A DNA stretch of 64,000 nucleotides. It comes from Symbiodinium natans. Its lineage: Eukaryota > Sar > Dinophyceae > Suessiales > Symbiodiniaceae. The stretch is taken from positions 1,297,315 through 1,361,314 of the forward strand of contig CAJNDS010001446.1 of NCBI GenBank assembly GCA_905221605.1, read 5' to 3'. The notes below the pieces were generated by a model. It worked only from the letters and a program-made list of their open reading frames with translations, was not told the DNA's origin and ran no database searches. Of this stretch, positions 1-11,080 are shown piece after piece. How positions within the stretch are numbered: the stretch's first letter is position 1; each line of letters begins with the position of its first letter. Both the position numbers and the translations under genes were made by a program.

Positions 1-1118
1 GGTCTTTGTTGGTGTTTTCTGTGGATAGGAGTCACGCTTCAAGCTCTGGCGAGTTGACCAACGTGGCCTCAACGTTTTCTGCGGTTGTGCAGTCAGTCGT
101 TTGCTAGACATTGCAGAATGAAAGTTTTTGGCAGGCTTGGGCTTTGAACAGCAAAGATATTTGAGACCATGTTTTGACGGGGCTGGGATGGGTTTGACCA
201 TGTTTTGAAAGGGCTGAGGGTAGCTTTCGGGTGGATTTGAGGTGGGCTTGGGCGGGTTTGACCATGCTATGAAGGGGCTGGGTTGGGTTTGACCTCTTTT
301 GAAAGGGTTGGGGTGAGGGGGGCTTGACTGTGTTTTGAAGAGGCTGGGAAGGGGGCTTGATTTCCACAGCAAGTGCTGGAGACCGAGTTCCTGCCTCGGC
401 TTAACCTGCTTGAGAACATAGCGAAGGTCACTTTCCTGCTGCGTGATGGAGGCCCTCCACCCCCGTCGTAGAGTCTTAGCAAAATGGACCAAGGTGGCGA
501 GCCTGCCCGCGAACGGCGGAGTCGTTGTGTTCCCGAATTTCAAAACATTGTTTTGTTATTCCGGGAAACCTAGGACTCCACGGCGCTCTATTGGTAAATT
601 GCAATTTGCGAGGACTCCGCCGACTCCGCCGAGGCTTGTCACGCCGACTCCGCCAGAGCTACAGTAGGTGCCCCTCTAATCTTGAGTAGCGACGCCGCGT
701 AAGTGGGCAGGGGTAGAGTTGCGGGAAGAGCACGTGACTATTAGCTGGAAGTGTATCAGATAGTGGAAGCAGAAGGCAGTGTGCACGTGAGGCTTGCAGC
801 TGTGATTCTGTGACCTCCAAATCTGGGGTCGAAAAATCTAGGCAATTCTGGCTTCGTGTGTGTGGGCCTCCCCTGTGCAAGTTTCTCTCATGTTGATCAC
901 TTCCACAAGAAAGCTGCTTGCGGAGGTTGTGGTTCTCAGTAATTGCTCTTTCCACGTTGAGTGCTTGTCTGTGGGCCATAGTCGCCTGAGTGTAGCAGTC
1001 TCGAAAGCGCCAAAAGTAGAAGAATTCGCGGCCCCAAACAAACGGCCCCAATTTTGGGGTCGCAGTTTCACCCCCCCCCAATCTAGTTCCAAATTGTATT
1101 GCGGGAGCTGGGTCCATT

Positions 1119-1144
1119 TCGCGGCCCCATTTTTGGGGCCGCGA
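1119..1144. repeat. Perfect GC-rich palindrome (repeated at 2876-2901)
   Basis: TCGCGGCCCC and GGGGCCGCGA form 10-bp arms around a 6-base AT-rich loop. The same hairpin occurs at the equivalent place in unit 2 and is absent from truncated unit 3. About 75 bp upstream is a similar smaller G/C motif (GGCCCCAATTTTGGGG). It could be a structural or methylation hot spot; nothing shows a function. Confidence 0.8.
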
Positions 1145-1592
1145 GACGGCCCGTTTTTTTGGCCCTTGAATTTGAGCCTGTGGGCGCAAGCAACCGGATC
1201 GCGCCTGCCCTTTTTCTGGTAGCTTTGGGCAGCGTCGCGCTGAGCGTGTGGGGTCAAGCAGCTGCACGCTCGTCTTTGTAATGCTGCAGTGAGGGAACTG
1301 CAACTGTGGAGGCCCGTCCTGGCGAAGCCAGAGTTGCTTGTGTTTTGCGGCCCTGAAAGCGGGGTCGCCCGACTTCCCCGTAACTTGGGCTTCGTCCTGA
1401 CGATGCTGCTGGCCCGCCAGTTGAGCTGCAGGTCTTTGTTGGTGTTTTCTGTGGATAGGAGTCACGCTTCAAGCTCTGGGGAGTTGACCAACGTGGCCTC
1501 AACGTTTTCTGCGGTTGTGCAGTCAGTCGTTTGCTAGACATTGCAGAATGAAAGTTTTTGGCAGGCTTGGGCTTTGAACAGCAAAGATATTT

Positions 1593-1930
1593 AAGCGTGT
1601 TGTTGTGCAGGCCCGGATTTTAAGTTGATTAAGTTGCCGTGCGCCCAACGAAGAAGAAGATTTTGGGGAAGGGCGACGTCCCCAGCGACAGGGTTGTGCT
1701 GGGTTTGACCATGTTTTGAAGGGACTGAGAATAGCGGGTGGGTTTGGGGTGGGTTCGGCGTGGATTTGGGGTGGGTTTGGCTGGGTTTGACCATGCTTTG
1801 AATGGACTGGGGTGGGTTTGACCGTGTTTTGAATGGACTCGGGGTGGGTTGGACCTGTTTAGAAGGGGTGCGGGTGGGTGGGGTGGGTTTGACCGTGTTT
1901 TGAAGGTGGGATGGCTTTGGGGTGGTTTTG
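1593..1930. repeat. Minisatellite expansion inside unit 2
   Basis: About 338 bp present only in the second unit. It consists of degenerate copies of a motif around GGGTTTGACCATGTTTTGAA, the same motif seen in shorter form in units 1 and 3. It explains the length difference between the units and probably arose by unequal exchange. Reverse-strand ORFs here encode low-complexity K/P/S-rich strings and are treated as artefacts. Confidence 0.8.
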
Positions 1931-4069
1931 ACCATGTTTTGACGGGGCTGGGATGGGTTTGACCATGTTTTGAAAGGGCTGAGGGTAGCTTTCGGGTGGA
2001 TTTGAGGTGGGCTTGGGCGGGTTTGACCATGCTATGAAGGGGCTGGGTTGGGTTTGACCTCTTTTGAAAGGGTTGGGGTGAGGGGGGCTTGACTGTGTTT
2101 TGAAGAGGCTGGGAAGGGGGCTTGATTTCCACAGCAAGTGCTGGAGACCGAGTTCCTGCCTCGGCTTAACCTGCTTGAGAACATAGCGAAGGTCACTTTC
2201 CTGCTGCGTGATGGAGGCCCTCCACCCCCGTCGTAGAGTCTTAGCAAAATGGACCAAGGTGGCGAGCCTGCCCGCGAACGGCGGAGTCGTTGTGTTCCCG
2301 AATTTCAAAACATTGTTTTGTTATTCCGGGAAACCTAGGACTCCACGGCGCTCTATTGGTAAATTGCAATTTGCGAGGACTCCGCCGACTCCGCCGAGGC
2401 TTGTCACGCCGACTCCGCCAGAGCTACAGTAGGTGCCCCTCTAATCTTGAGTAGCGACGCCGCGTAAGTGGGCAGGGGTAGAGTTGCGGGAAGAGCACGT
2501 GACTATTAGCTGGAAGTGTATCAGATAGTGGAAGCGGAAGGCAGTGTGCACGTGAGGCTTGCAGCTGTGATTCTGTGACCTCCAAATCTGGGGTCGAAAA
2601 ATCTAGGCAATTCTGGCTTCGTGTGTGTGGGCCTCCCCTGTGCAAGTTTCTCTCATGTTGATCACTTCCACAAGAAAGCTGCTTGCGGAGGTTGTGGTTC
2701 TCAGTAATTGCTCTTTCCACGTTGAGTGCTTGTCTGTGGGCCAGAGTCGCCTGAGTGTCGAAAGCGCCAAAAGTAGAAGAATTCGCGGCCCCAAACAAAC
2801 GGCCCCAATTTTGGGGTCGCAGTTTCACCCCCCCCCAATCTAGTTCCAAATTGTATTGCGGGAGCTGGGTCCATTTCGCGGCCCCATTTTTGGGGCCGCG
2901 AGACGGCCCGTTTTTTCGGCCCTTGAATTTGAGCCTGTGGGCGCAAGCAACCGGATCGCGCCTGCCCTTTTTCTGGTAACTTTGGGCAGCGTCGCGCTGA
3001 GCGTGTGGGGGCTTGTCCGAAGCAGCTGCACGCTCGTCTTTGTAATGCTGCAGTGAGGCAGAACTGCAACTGTGGAGGCCCGTCCTGGCGAAGCCAGAGT
3101 TGCTTGTGTTTTGCGGCCCTGAAAGCGGGGTCGCCCGACTTCCCCGTAGCTTGGGCTTCGTCCTGACGATGCTGCTGGCCCGCCAGTTGAGCTGCAGGTC
3201 TTTGTTGGTGTTTTCTGTGGATAGGAGTCACGCTTCAAGCTCTGGCGAGTTGACGTGGCCTCAACGTTTTCTGCGGTTGTGCAGTCAGTCGTTTGCTAGA
3301 CATTGCAGAATGAAAGTTTTTGGCAGGCTTGGGCTTTGAACAGCAAAGATATTTGAGACCATGTTTTGACGGGGCTGGGATGGGTTTGACCATGTTTTGA
3401 AAGGGCTGAGGGTAGCTTTCGGGTGGATTTGAGGTGGGCTTGGGCGGGTTTGACCATGCTATGAAGGGGCTGGGTTGGGTTTGACCTCTTTTGAAAGGGT
3501 TGGGGTGAGGGGGGCTTGACTGTGTTTTGAAGAGGCTGGGAAGGGGGCTTGATTTCCACAGCAAGTGCTGGAGACCGAGTTCCTGCCTCGGCTTAACCTG
3601 CTTGAGAACATAGCGAAGGTCACTTTCCTGCTGCGTGATGGAGGCCCTCCACCCCCGTCGTAGAGTCTTAGCAAAATGGACCAAGGTGGCGAGCCTGCCC
3701 GCGAACGGCGGAGTCGTTGTGTTCCCGAATTTCAAAACATTGTTTTGTTATTCCGGGAAACCTAGGACTCCACGGCGCTCTAGTGGTAAATTGCAATTTG
3801 CGAGGACTCCGCCGACTCCGCCGAGGCTTGTCACGCCGACTCCGCCAGAGCTGCAGTAGGTGCCCCTCTAATCTTGAGTAGCGACGCCGCGTAAGTGGGC
3901 AGGGGTAGAGTTGCGGGAAGAGCACGTGACTATTAGCTGGAAGTGTATCAGATAGTGGAAGCAGAAGGCAGTGTGCGCGTGAGGCTTGCAGCTGTGATTC
4001 TGTGACCTCCAAATCTGGGGTCGAAAAATCTAGGCAATTCTGGCTTCGTGTGTGTGGGCCTCCCCTGTA

Positions 4070-4203
4070 ATGCCCCGCGCTTGATTGAGGTGGAAAGCAA
4101 AGAGCCCGCGGGAGGCCGTGCTGCAGCCTTAGAATTTTGGGTGAGGTGGGAAGCAAACAGCCGGGGAGGCGGTGCTGCAGCCTTAGAATTTTGGGTGTGG
4201 GAG
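4070..4203. repeat. Two tandem copies of a ~62-bp unit
   Basis: The phrase GTGCTGCAGCCTTAGAATTT occurs twice, in two adjacent copies of a unit beginning near GGAAAGCAAAGAGCC and GGAAGCAAACAGCC. It sits exactly between the truncated end of the segmental repeat and the CT microsatellite. No coding signal. Confidence 0.7.
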
Positions 4204-4218
4204 GGAAAGTGCCCGGAG

Positions 4219-4408
<190 letters not shown>

Positions 4409-5274
4409 AGCTTTCTTCCACCCCTACTTGATCATCATCCAAGATCCAAATGCTGATCAAGCAAGCAGAGCAGATGGCCTGGCCATCTGAAAACTTGTGA
4501 GTGTTTCACCGGCAAAACCAGGTTCGAATCTCAACATCAACATCGCCCGTGCCAGCCGAAAAGCTGACACTGCAGGCACCGAAGACCTTCAAAGGACACG
4601 TCGGACACCCCACTTAGTGCCTAGCCCACATCTCCCAAAAATTCCAATGTGAGTGTGACGGGGCGTTCTGGAGTGAGACTCGCATGAGTTATGATGATTC
4701 AAATCTTTCGGTCGTTGTTGGACGTGGGCAATCTCGATTCATGATTCCTAAACCCGAAACCTTAAACCCTATACCTTAAACCCTAAACCCTAAACCCTAA
4801 ACCCCAAACCCCAAACCCTAAACCCTAAACCTGCTATTAAAGATCCTCATCAGTTACTTGTCCGGCGTTGGGCGTTGGGGGGATGCTAGCGGCAACGTGA
4901 TTCGGGCCATGCCATGATACTCAAAATATGAGTATGTGTGCCCAACTACACTGGCACATGATTACATTGGCTATTTTTTGGGTTGTGTTCTGCTGTGAAA
5001 TTGTGCGGTTGCGGCTATGACGTATTGGCTCTCTTTCCTCTGGTGGCGTTTGAAGAGTGCAACACGAGTTGGCTACAATGCTGCCTGCATTAAATCTGAG
5101 CCATCATGGTTGCAGTCGATCATGGTTGCAGTCGATGCCCACTTTGACGACCTGTTTAGTTCGCTTGCTTGTTGCCAAGCGAAAGCTGCCAGCCATGGAT
5201 CGCATCACAAATCCGGCGCCGACACAGCGATTGACCTCGCCGCCTTCCTCGCCTACGTGTCTTTGCTTGATTAA
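4409..5274. other. Unassigned stretch with a small telomere-like array
   Basis: 4747-4831 is a degenerate CCCTAAA array. The rest is unique sequence. An ORF ending at 5274 (85 codons from 5017) runs into a GTTTAGGG array, and a second frame is also open to that point, so a last exon or a donor at 5275 is possible. No family was recognised. A GGTTCGAATC box near 4511 is not part of a tRNA (see rejected items). Confidence 0.4.
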
Positions 5275-5298
5275 AGTTTAGGGTTTAGGGTTTAGGGC

Positions 5299-5815
5299 GG
5301 GGGGTATCGAATATTAGGGGTACTTGCTTTGGCTGTTTCCAGGATAGCGATTGTATTGTATTGCTTGGGGTATATACCCCTATTTTGGGATGCCAGCGTG
5401 CATCACTTTTTTTACTGCTTGGCCGTGTTGTCGCATAGTGCATGTGCTACTCCATGCAAAAAGGCGGTGACGTGCCACTTGATGGATGTGCTGCTCGCTT
5501 GTCCTACCTGTGTTTGAACATGTAGTCTTCGAGCGATGCGCTGAGTAGCAAATTCTAAAGCCCGAACCATGAGCGTTGCAGAACCATACACATATGTGTC
5601 CCACCAAGAAATTGTTGAGTTTTTTTACAAAATATAGCGATATAACCATATGTGAGAATGCCTAATATTATGCCATATGCCCAAGAACATGCGGCGAGCA
5701 GGTCATGGCTGAAGACCAACACCGGGCCGATGTTCCCCAAAGACAAAGAGCCCGCCATCCGTGGGGAGAGGCCCCCCCCCCCCCCCCCCCCCCCCCCTCT
5801 CTGCGTCTCCAGAAG
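5299..5815. other. Unassigned stretch; possible exon near 5692-5760
   Basis: Between two G-strand telomere-like arrays. The part around 5692-5760 is open in a frame reading SRSWLKTNTGPMFPKDKEPA and is followed by a 26-base poly-C run (5772-5797). A second frame is also open, so coding is only suggested. 5300-5400 contains a weak inverted pairing around GGGGTATATACCCC, similar to the foldback at 8062-8143. Confidence 0.3.
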
Positions 5816-5817
5816 GT

Positions 5818-5985
5818 TGGTTTAGGGTTTCGGGTTTAGGGTTTCGGGTTTCGGGTTTAGGGGTAGGGTTTAGGGTTTAGGGTTTGGGGTTTAGGGTTTA
5901 GGGTTTAGGGTTTAGGGTTTAGGGTTTAGGGTTTAGGGTTTGGGGTTTAGGGTTTAGGGGTTAGGTTTTGGGGGTTTCGGGTTTA
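5818..5985. repeat. Telomere-like TTTAGGG array
   Basis: About 170 bp of TTTAGGG with TTTCGGG and TTTGGGG variants. It begins right after GGTTG|GTTTAGGG, so it could start an intron of a + strand gene. It is internal in the window and degenerate, so it is an interstitial array, not a chromosome end. Confidence 0.9.
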
Positions 5986-6614
5986 GCGTTTGAAAGAGTA
6001 TTTTCCGCCCATGTTTAGCAAGCTTAATCTCCCAAAAATGTTGTCGGCAAAGATCTGAACCACAGAAAAGCCCCAAATAGCTGTTGCCTTTTCCCGGCCC
6101 TGTTTATGTAAACAAGTGTGTTTTTTCATGATTGAGCAGCTACTGCACCATACACTGCAGCAGATCCAGGACCACATCTCGAAGTTACACATGCGTTCCA
6201 CACAGCATCATGACTTGCTGCAAACTTGGCCCACACCCGAATAAAAAAAACCCCGAACAGTCGAGTTTGCCTGGGTTACATAGTCGCAGGCCTCGCTATG
6301 ATTGGGCCTGACTCCCAGTGCCTGCTGAGAAGCAGAGGTCACGTGCAGGTGAAGTAGGATGAGTGCATTGGAGCAGCACACGGCAAGCGGCATACGTGAA
6401 GTTCAAGTGGCAAGGACATCGTAGCACCCGGACCCAGCACTGTCTTCCCCATGCGTTGCATGAGCCGAGGTTTACGACCAAGCTGTGAACGCCACCCATG
6501 ACAAGCTCAATGGCGTCATGCGAACACAGCTGGTGGGCATCTGAGCATTCGGAGTCAGAGGTTGTGTTGTAAGTGTGGAGCAGATCTGAACGGCAAGCGT
6601 TTTTTTTCTCCCAG
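5986..6614. other. Unassigned unique stretch
   Basis: No telomere-like repeats for about 630 bp. Open frames exist on both strands, the longest a reverse-strand frame of 162 codons at 6296-6784 that overlaps the better-supported + strand exon at 6615-6762. No recognisable family or splice chain. May be intron or untranslated sequence. Confidence 0.3.
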
Positions 6615-6762
6615 CGGGTCGGGAGATGCTGTGGAGTTGAGGACGTGTGGCACTGCCCGAAGACGAACGGCACCCAGTACATCCTCCATGCCTCCAGCCA
6701 CATTGTGGACACTCCGACGAGGTGCACCAGCTCAGGGTGCGGGCACATTTCCTCACGAAAAG
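6615..6762 (+). CDS. Probable exon of a Cys/His-rich protein
   Basis: Preceded by a good acceptor (poly-T, then CTCCCAG) and followed by GTGGGGGC. The 49 codons include CCGVEDVWHC, then TRCTSSGCGH, giving paired CxxC/CxxxxC-type spacing that suggests zinc binding. The frame continues beyond the GT into a G/K-rich stretch, so the exon could be longer. Other frames are open too. Function unknown. Confidence 0.45.
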
Positions 6763-6904
6763 GTGGGGGCAAAGGGCCTGGCAAAGGGGGGGGGGGAAGG
6801 GGTCAAGGCAAGGGAATGGGGGGTCGGCCTCTAGTGATATCGACCCTGCGTCCCTAGAACCCCCGAACTGCGGCCAGAACCCGAATTAAACGGCATAAGA
6901 ACCA

Positions 6905-7880
6905 TTCAACAACCCCTAAACCCCCGAGGCCCTAAAGTTTAGGATTTAGGGTTTAGGGTTTAGGGACTCGAAACCCTAGACCCCTTAAACCCAACACTTG
7001 TTCCTCGCAAGCCCCACCCCAAAAAGCAAACCCACAATGCTTCAACCTCACAGCTGCAAACTCAGGCAGAGGGTCGCGCGCTGGTACAACAAGTCCTTCC
7101 TCCAGCCCCTTGTCATTGTGGATGCCCCTACACCCTGAACCCCAAGCCTACATATAAACCCTAATTTTGGGCAAAGAGAGCCCTTCAAAAGCACCCCCAA
7201 ACCTGCAAGATCCGCCCAAAACCCAAAACCCGAAGCCTTTTTGGAGAGTGTGTAGGTGTAGGGTTTCGGGTTTCCCTAAAAACCCCTAAACCCACGCTTT
7301 CGGTTTCCCCAAGAAGCCTAAACCCTTAAAGTCCTTCACCCTTAACACCCCCACATGTTCTTCAGAACCCTTAAATCTGTTGCAAACCCCTTATGCATCC
7401 CTTCAAAAGCTGTCTTACAAGGCTGACCCTTAACTCAGCCCTCAACCGCCCCACACGAAGCCCCAAATCCAAGACGCAGCAACCCCGCCGAAAACCCGGC
7501 CTAAGCGTGAACACCTGAAACCCTAAACCATGAACGCGAAGTCCTCAACCCTAAACCCTAAACCCGTGCTGTACATGCCTGAAGGGAGGGACTTCAAGAG
7601 TCGTTAAAGGGGTCTCAGAGCTTTCGTTTAGGGTTTAGGGTTTAGGGTTTAGCCCTCCAAACTCCCTCCCCCCCCCAAAGGCAGACGGGGCAGCTGGGCA
7701 ACAAGTACGACCCGCTGGCGACGGGCCCCTTAGGCCGAACGCCTCCAAGCTGCGGACTGGGGATCTCCAATTTTGGGCCCAAAACCCTAAACCATCCTAA
7801 ACCCTAAACCCTCAACCATCCTAAACCCTAAACCCTAAACCCTAAACCCCAAACCCTAAACCCTAAACCCCTAAAGCCCT
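6905..7880. repeat. Degenerate telomere-like intronic sequence
   Basis: Alternating CCCTAAA and TTTAGGG patches (for example 6940-6964, 7538-7566, 7627-7652, 7783-7872) with diverged C-rich stretches between. An island at 7682-7768 is open (LGNKYDPLATGPLGR) and follows CCCCAAAG, so it may be an exon; another island at 7050-7130 is open in two frames. None can be chained into a gene here. Confidence 0.6.
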
Positions 7881-8061
7881 CAACCACAAGGTTCAGGGTT
7901 TCAGGTTTAGGGTCGCTGGGTTCCCGACCAGCTTTTCGTTTCTTCCGCGGGGGTTAGAGGGCTGCTGATTGCGCGCTAGTTTCTCGCTCGTGGTCGAGGG
8001 CAGCTTCCCTGCTTACGGGCTCTGAAAAAATCAACTTCAGTACTCTGACATGGAGTTTTCG

Positions 8062-8143
8062 AAAATAGGGGTACCCTTTTTTGGGGTCTCTTGAACAAAG
8101 GGGTTCGGTTCTATTTGGGGCATGAAAAGGGTACCTCTATTTT
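8062..8143. mobile_element. 82-bp foldback element (MITE/introner-like)
   Basis: AAAATAGGGGTACCCTTTT at the left is the near-perfect reverse complement of AAAAGGGTACCTCTATTTT at the right, with about 40 bp between. No coding capacity. It lies in a telomere-like region. Related half-sites with GGGTAC/GTACCC and AAAATAGG occur near 5310-5385 and 15470-15490. Could be a non-autonomous transposon or a structured intron fragment. Confidence 0.6.
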
Positions 8144-8292
8144 GGGAAATACCCACATGTGTCCCTTGAAGGAACCTGGTGCAGTCCAGGGATTCAGGGT
8201 TTGGGATTCGGGTTTAGCAGCAGTCGAGTCCCTTGTGAAAAAGGGATTCGGGTTTAGGGTTTTAGGGTTTAGGGTTTAGGGTTTCGTGCAAG

Positions 8293-8391
8293 AAAGCCCG
8301 AATGTCGAACAGGCGGAGGGGTCACCATCCGCCACGACGGCACCATCCGGCCGAGCCTTCGTCCTGCCTGGAACGATCTACAAGGGCTCAG
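8293..8391 (+). CDS. Probable internal exon
   Basis: A 99-nt island between GTGCAAG and a GTTTGCC donor, flanked by telomere-like sequence on both sides. It reads SPNVEQAEGSPSATTAPSGR followed by AFVLPGTIYKGS in one frame. Phase is 2 nt in and 1 nt out. No family recognised. The gene it belongs to cannot be completed. Confidence 0.45.
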
Positions 8392-8664
8392 GTTTGCCAC
8401 TTTCGGAGGGTTTAGGGTTTAGGGATTGGGTTTAGAGTTTAGGGTTTAGGGTTTCGGGTTTGGGGTTTGGGGTTTAGGGTTTAGGGTTTTTGGTAGGGTT
8501 TATGGTTTAGGGTTTAGGGCTCCAGGGTTGGGGTCATGAAGACCTGGTTCTTGATGCGAGATTCCGCACCCCCTCCCCTTGAGAGAACATCCACGACTCC
8601 AACACTTGCAGCACGAACCTTTCTTCAGGACACCAGTTTTGTTTGATCCATAAGGCCCGAAACG

Positions 8665-8745
8665 CTAAACCCTAAACCCTAAACCCTAAACCCTAAACCC
8701 TAAACCCTAAACCCTAAACCCTTAACCCTTAACCCTTAACCCTTA
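8665..8745. repeat. CCCTAAA array
   Basis: About ten head-to-tail CCCTAAA copies drifting into CCCTTAA. It precedes a purine-rich (GGGAGA)n stretch at 8746-8815 and then an exon at 9031, consistent with the 3' half of an intron. Confidence 0.9.
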
Positions 8746-9030
8746 AGGAGAGAGGGAGAGAAGGTGGGAGAAGGCAGAGAAGGTAGGAGAAGGGAGAGAT
8801 GGCAGAGGGAGAGACTTTTCCTGTTGAGGGGTCTTGTTTGGCAGTCTCCGCGCCTGAAGCCTAATGAATTCAGAGTCTGAAGGGGGCGAAACCTCACAGG
8901 AGTGCACCCTAACTCCTAAACCCCAAAACCTAACCCAAAATCCCCCGAAATCACAATTTTTTCGGGGTTTTCTGGGGCTTCTGAGGGCTTCTGAGGGCTT
9001 CTGTGGAGCCGGCCCTCGAAGCTTCCCCAG

Positions 9031-9807
9031 GAAGCTCCAGCGCTCGAACACGGCCCCCGGTGGTGGGATGCGCACTCTCCAGGCAACTTGCGTGTTGATG
9101 GCTTGGGATGATGAGGTTTAGGGCTTAGGGTTTAGGATTTAGGAGTTTAGGGTTGAGGAGTCTAGGGTTGTGAATCCTTGTTGCATCGGTCTGTCGGGGC
9201 CCCAGTTACTTACTTACCACCGCCCATCGTGGCTCTGAAACCCGACGATCCCTATGGAACCTTGCTTGCTGGAATATAAGAGTTGCTGAGGGTTGCAAGC
9301 ATCATGGGCATCAGCTGGGCCCTGTCTCCCAGAGACCCAGTGTGGCGATCATGAGAGCCAGCCCGGCCCCAGCTCCGGCAAACAGCCTCATGAGCACCCA
9401 GCGGGGACCACCTCAACAGATGACATCTATGGGAGGGTCTTCTCCTTCTCTTAGACCCCAAAACGTCCTTGTGGTGTGGCGCCACAATGTGGGAGAAACT
9501 ATTTAAGTAAGCCATGCTCCAACCTCGACTGGAGGTGGCCGGCGAGAACTACCTGCCGCCCTGGGCGAACCGGAGTCAGTACGAGCCCGGCTCTCACAGT
9601 AAGGCGGGTTCCAGAGGGTCGCCGTTGGGGGCCGCGTTGGGGGCCGCGGGCTTCGAGGGTCAAGGCTAAGGGTTTTAGGGGGGTTCTTGGGGACCGCTGA
9701 GCCCTACACCCTGAACCCCACAGCACATGGATGGTAGCTGGTGGCCGAACTTCATCCGCGGCTCTTGGGGCCGTGTGGCTCATGCGGGCTCTTTGCGGCC
9801 CGGAGAT
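9031..9807 (+). CDS. Candidate multi-exon gene part (9031-9115, 9333-9473, 9512-9598, 9724-9807)
   Basis: 9031-9115 follows CTTCCCCAG and ends at GAG|GTTTAGGG, reading KLQRSNTAPGGGMRTLQ. 9333-9473 follows TCTCCCAG and is open for 47 codons in the phase the first exon predicts. 9512-9598 reads AGENYLPPWANRSQYEPGSH and ends at a consensus donor A|GTAAGG. 9724-9807 follows CCCACAG, reads MDGSWWPNFIRGSWG and ends at GAT|GTGAGAGG. The first join is in phase; the later joins are not all in phase, so at least one boundary is wrong or two genes are mixed. Function unknown. Confidence 0.45.
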
Positions 9808-9835
9808 GTGAGAGGCGATCATGCGATGTGAGCAG

Positions 9836-9994
9836 GCCAAGGGCAGGAACTTCTCAAAGCACCCGAAGCTGGAAACACCCAGGCTGGCCACCACCAGGCA
9901 GGCGCCCAATTGGGCAGGGAGCCTTGCCTGCAGATCGTGGGGAGTTTCACAGGGCATTCCCAGGCTTACAGAGGATGCCGTCCTGAGTTTGATA
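9836..9994 (+). CDS. Probable exon, K/R-rich
   Basis: 53 open codons after GTGAGCAG, starting AKGRNFSKHPKLETPR and ending at ATA|GTCTCATC. It begins in the phase in which 9724-9807 ends, but the gap would be an intron of only 28 nt, so either dinoflagellate introns this short occur here or the boundary is different. Confidence 0.4.
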
Positions 9995-10199
9995 GTCTCA
10001 TCTTCTCACCTTAAACCCGTAAAACTAAACAAAACCTCTAAACCCATCTGAGCCCAATGGCCGCCTCATCTCTTGTCGCAGGCTACACAAACCGGGCGCA
10101 GTGTTGTGATAAGATCCCCAACCCCAAGCCTCTCGGCCCTAACCCCTTTACGCCAAAGCCGCCGAGTTTGAGAGCCCAATTTGTTGTTTTGGGTTGCGG

Positions 10200-11080
10200 C
10201 TTTGACCCAGAAAAACAAGCCTCTGCGGAAAATGAAGATACCCGCGTGCGTCTTTTTTTGCTATGCGTTTTTTTGTTAAGGCGGGAAGGGAGGACCACGC
10301 AGCCAGGGCAGACCAGCAAGTGAGTGAGCGAGCCCGCGCCTCCGCAGCAAAGATAACACGCCCGGCCTCCGCAGCAAATAGCAAAACGCGCCCGTGGAGT
10401 TTTTTGGCCGTGGCGGTCTTTTGTTGTTCAGGGGAACCGAAGGCAGGGCTTCGCGGCGGCCAGGAAGTGAGCGAGTGAGCCCCGCGCCTCCGCGGCAAAC
10501 AAAAAGCACCCGGCCTCCGCAGCAAAGGCAGGGCTTTGCTGTGGGCTGCGCCCCCTGGCTTTCGTAAGCCGCGCAAGCTTGTGTCAAAGCATATGGGGGT
10601 TTACGAAAGTTAGGGGACACCCTGACATAAATCCCCACATAGGAGGATCCCCTTATAAGGAGAACCCCAAGGAGGTACCCCCGCAAACCCCCATATGAAT
10701 CATCTCGAAACCCATCATGCGAGCATCATGTTTGCAAATGGGGTGGGGGGCAAGCTTGCTTGAAAGCACATGAGACTTTTTGAAACCCATCACGCGAGCG
10801 TTGTGTTTGCAAATAGCCCAACCCCGCTTGCTTCAAGGTATAAGTGCCAGGCCTCCGCAGCAAAACAAAGCGCCCCCGCCCGCTAGAAAAAGACTCGCCG
10901 GGCTCCAAAGCAAAAGGCCTCTACAGCAAGAAGCCTTCAGAGCAAGAAAAAAGCCTCCAGAGGAAGAAAATGCACCAGACCTTCACAAAAAATGCGCCTG
11001 ACCTGAACAAAACAAACAAGAACGCGCCCGGCCTCCGCAACAAGACGTCTCCACAACAGAACGACTTTTCCAGGCTTTAG
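10200..11080. repeat. Degenerate minisatellite with GGCCTCCGCAGCAAA core
   Basis: The core CGCCCGGCCTCCGCAGCAAA and shortened variants recur at least ten times, interrupted by CGCCTCCGCGGCAAACAAA-type copies. 10700-10845 also holds two copies of a ~70-bp unit around GAAACCCATCAYGCGAGC...TTTGCAAAT. Long ORFs in several frames reflect the repeat and are not believed. Confidence 0.7.

Larger units (their letters stand above)
1..4068. repeat. 1.43-kb tandem segmental repeat, three units
   Basis: The same sequence restarts at 1, 1431 and 3198. Unit 1 is 1430 bp. Unit 2 is 1767 bp because of about 338 bp of extra minisatellite. Unit 3 runs only to about 4068, where homology stops inside a CCTCCCCTGT motif. 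The units are nearly identical but carry small indels whose lengths are not multiples of three (for example 8 bp lost near 2757), so the longish ORFs on both strands are not conserved between units and are unlikely to be genes. No gene is recognised. Each unit holds GACTCCGCC repeats, a TTTGACCATGTTTTGA minisatellite and a GC-rich palindrome. Confidence 0.92.

Noticed and set aside
659-1465. 268-codon reverse-strand ORF in the segmental repeat
   Set aside because: The homologous copy in unit 2 is broken by indels that are not multiples of three, so the frame is not maintained.
4490-4560. tRNA-like B box GGTTCGAATC
   Set aside because: The bases on either side cannot form a T-stem beyond two pairs and no acceptor stem or A box is present upstream.
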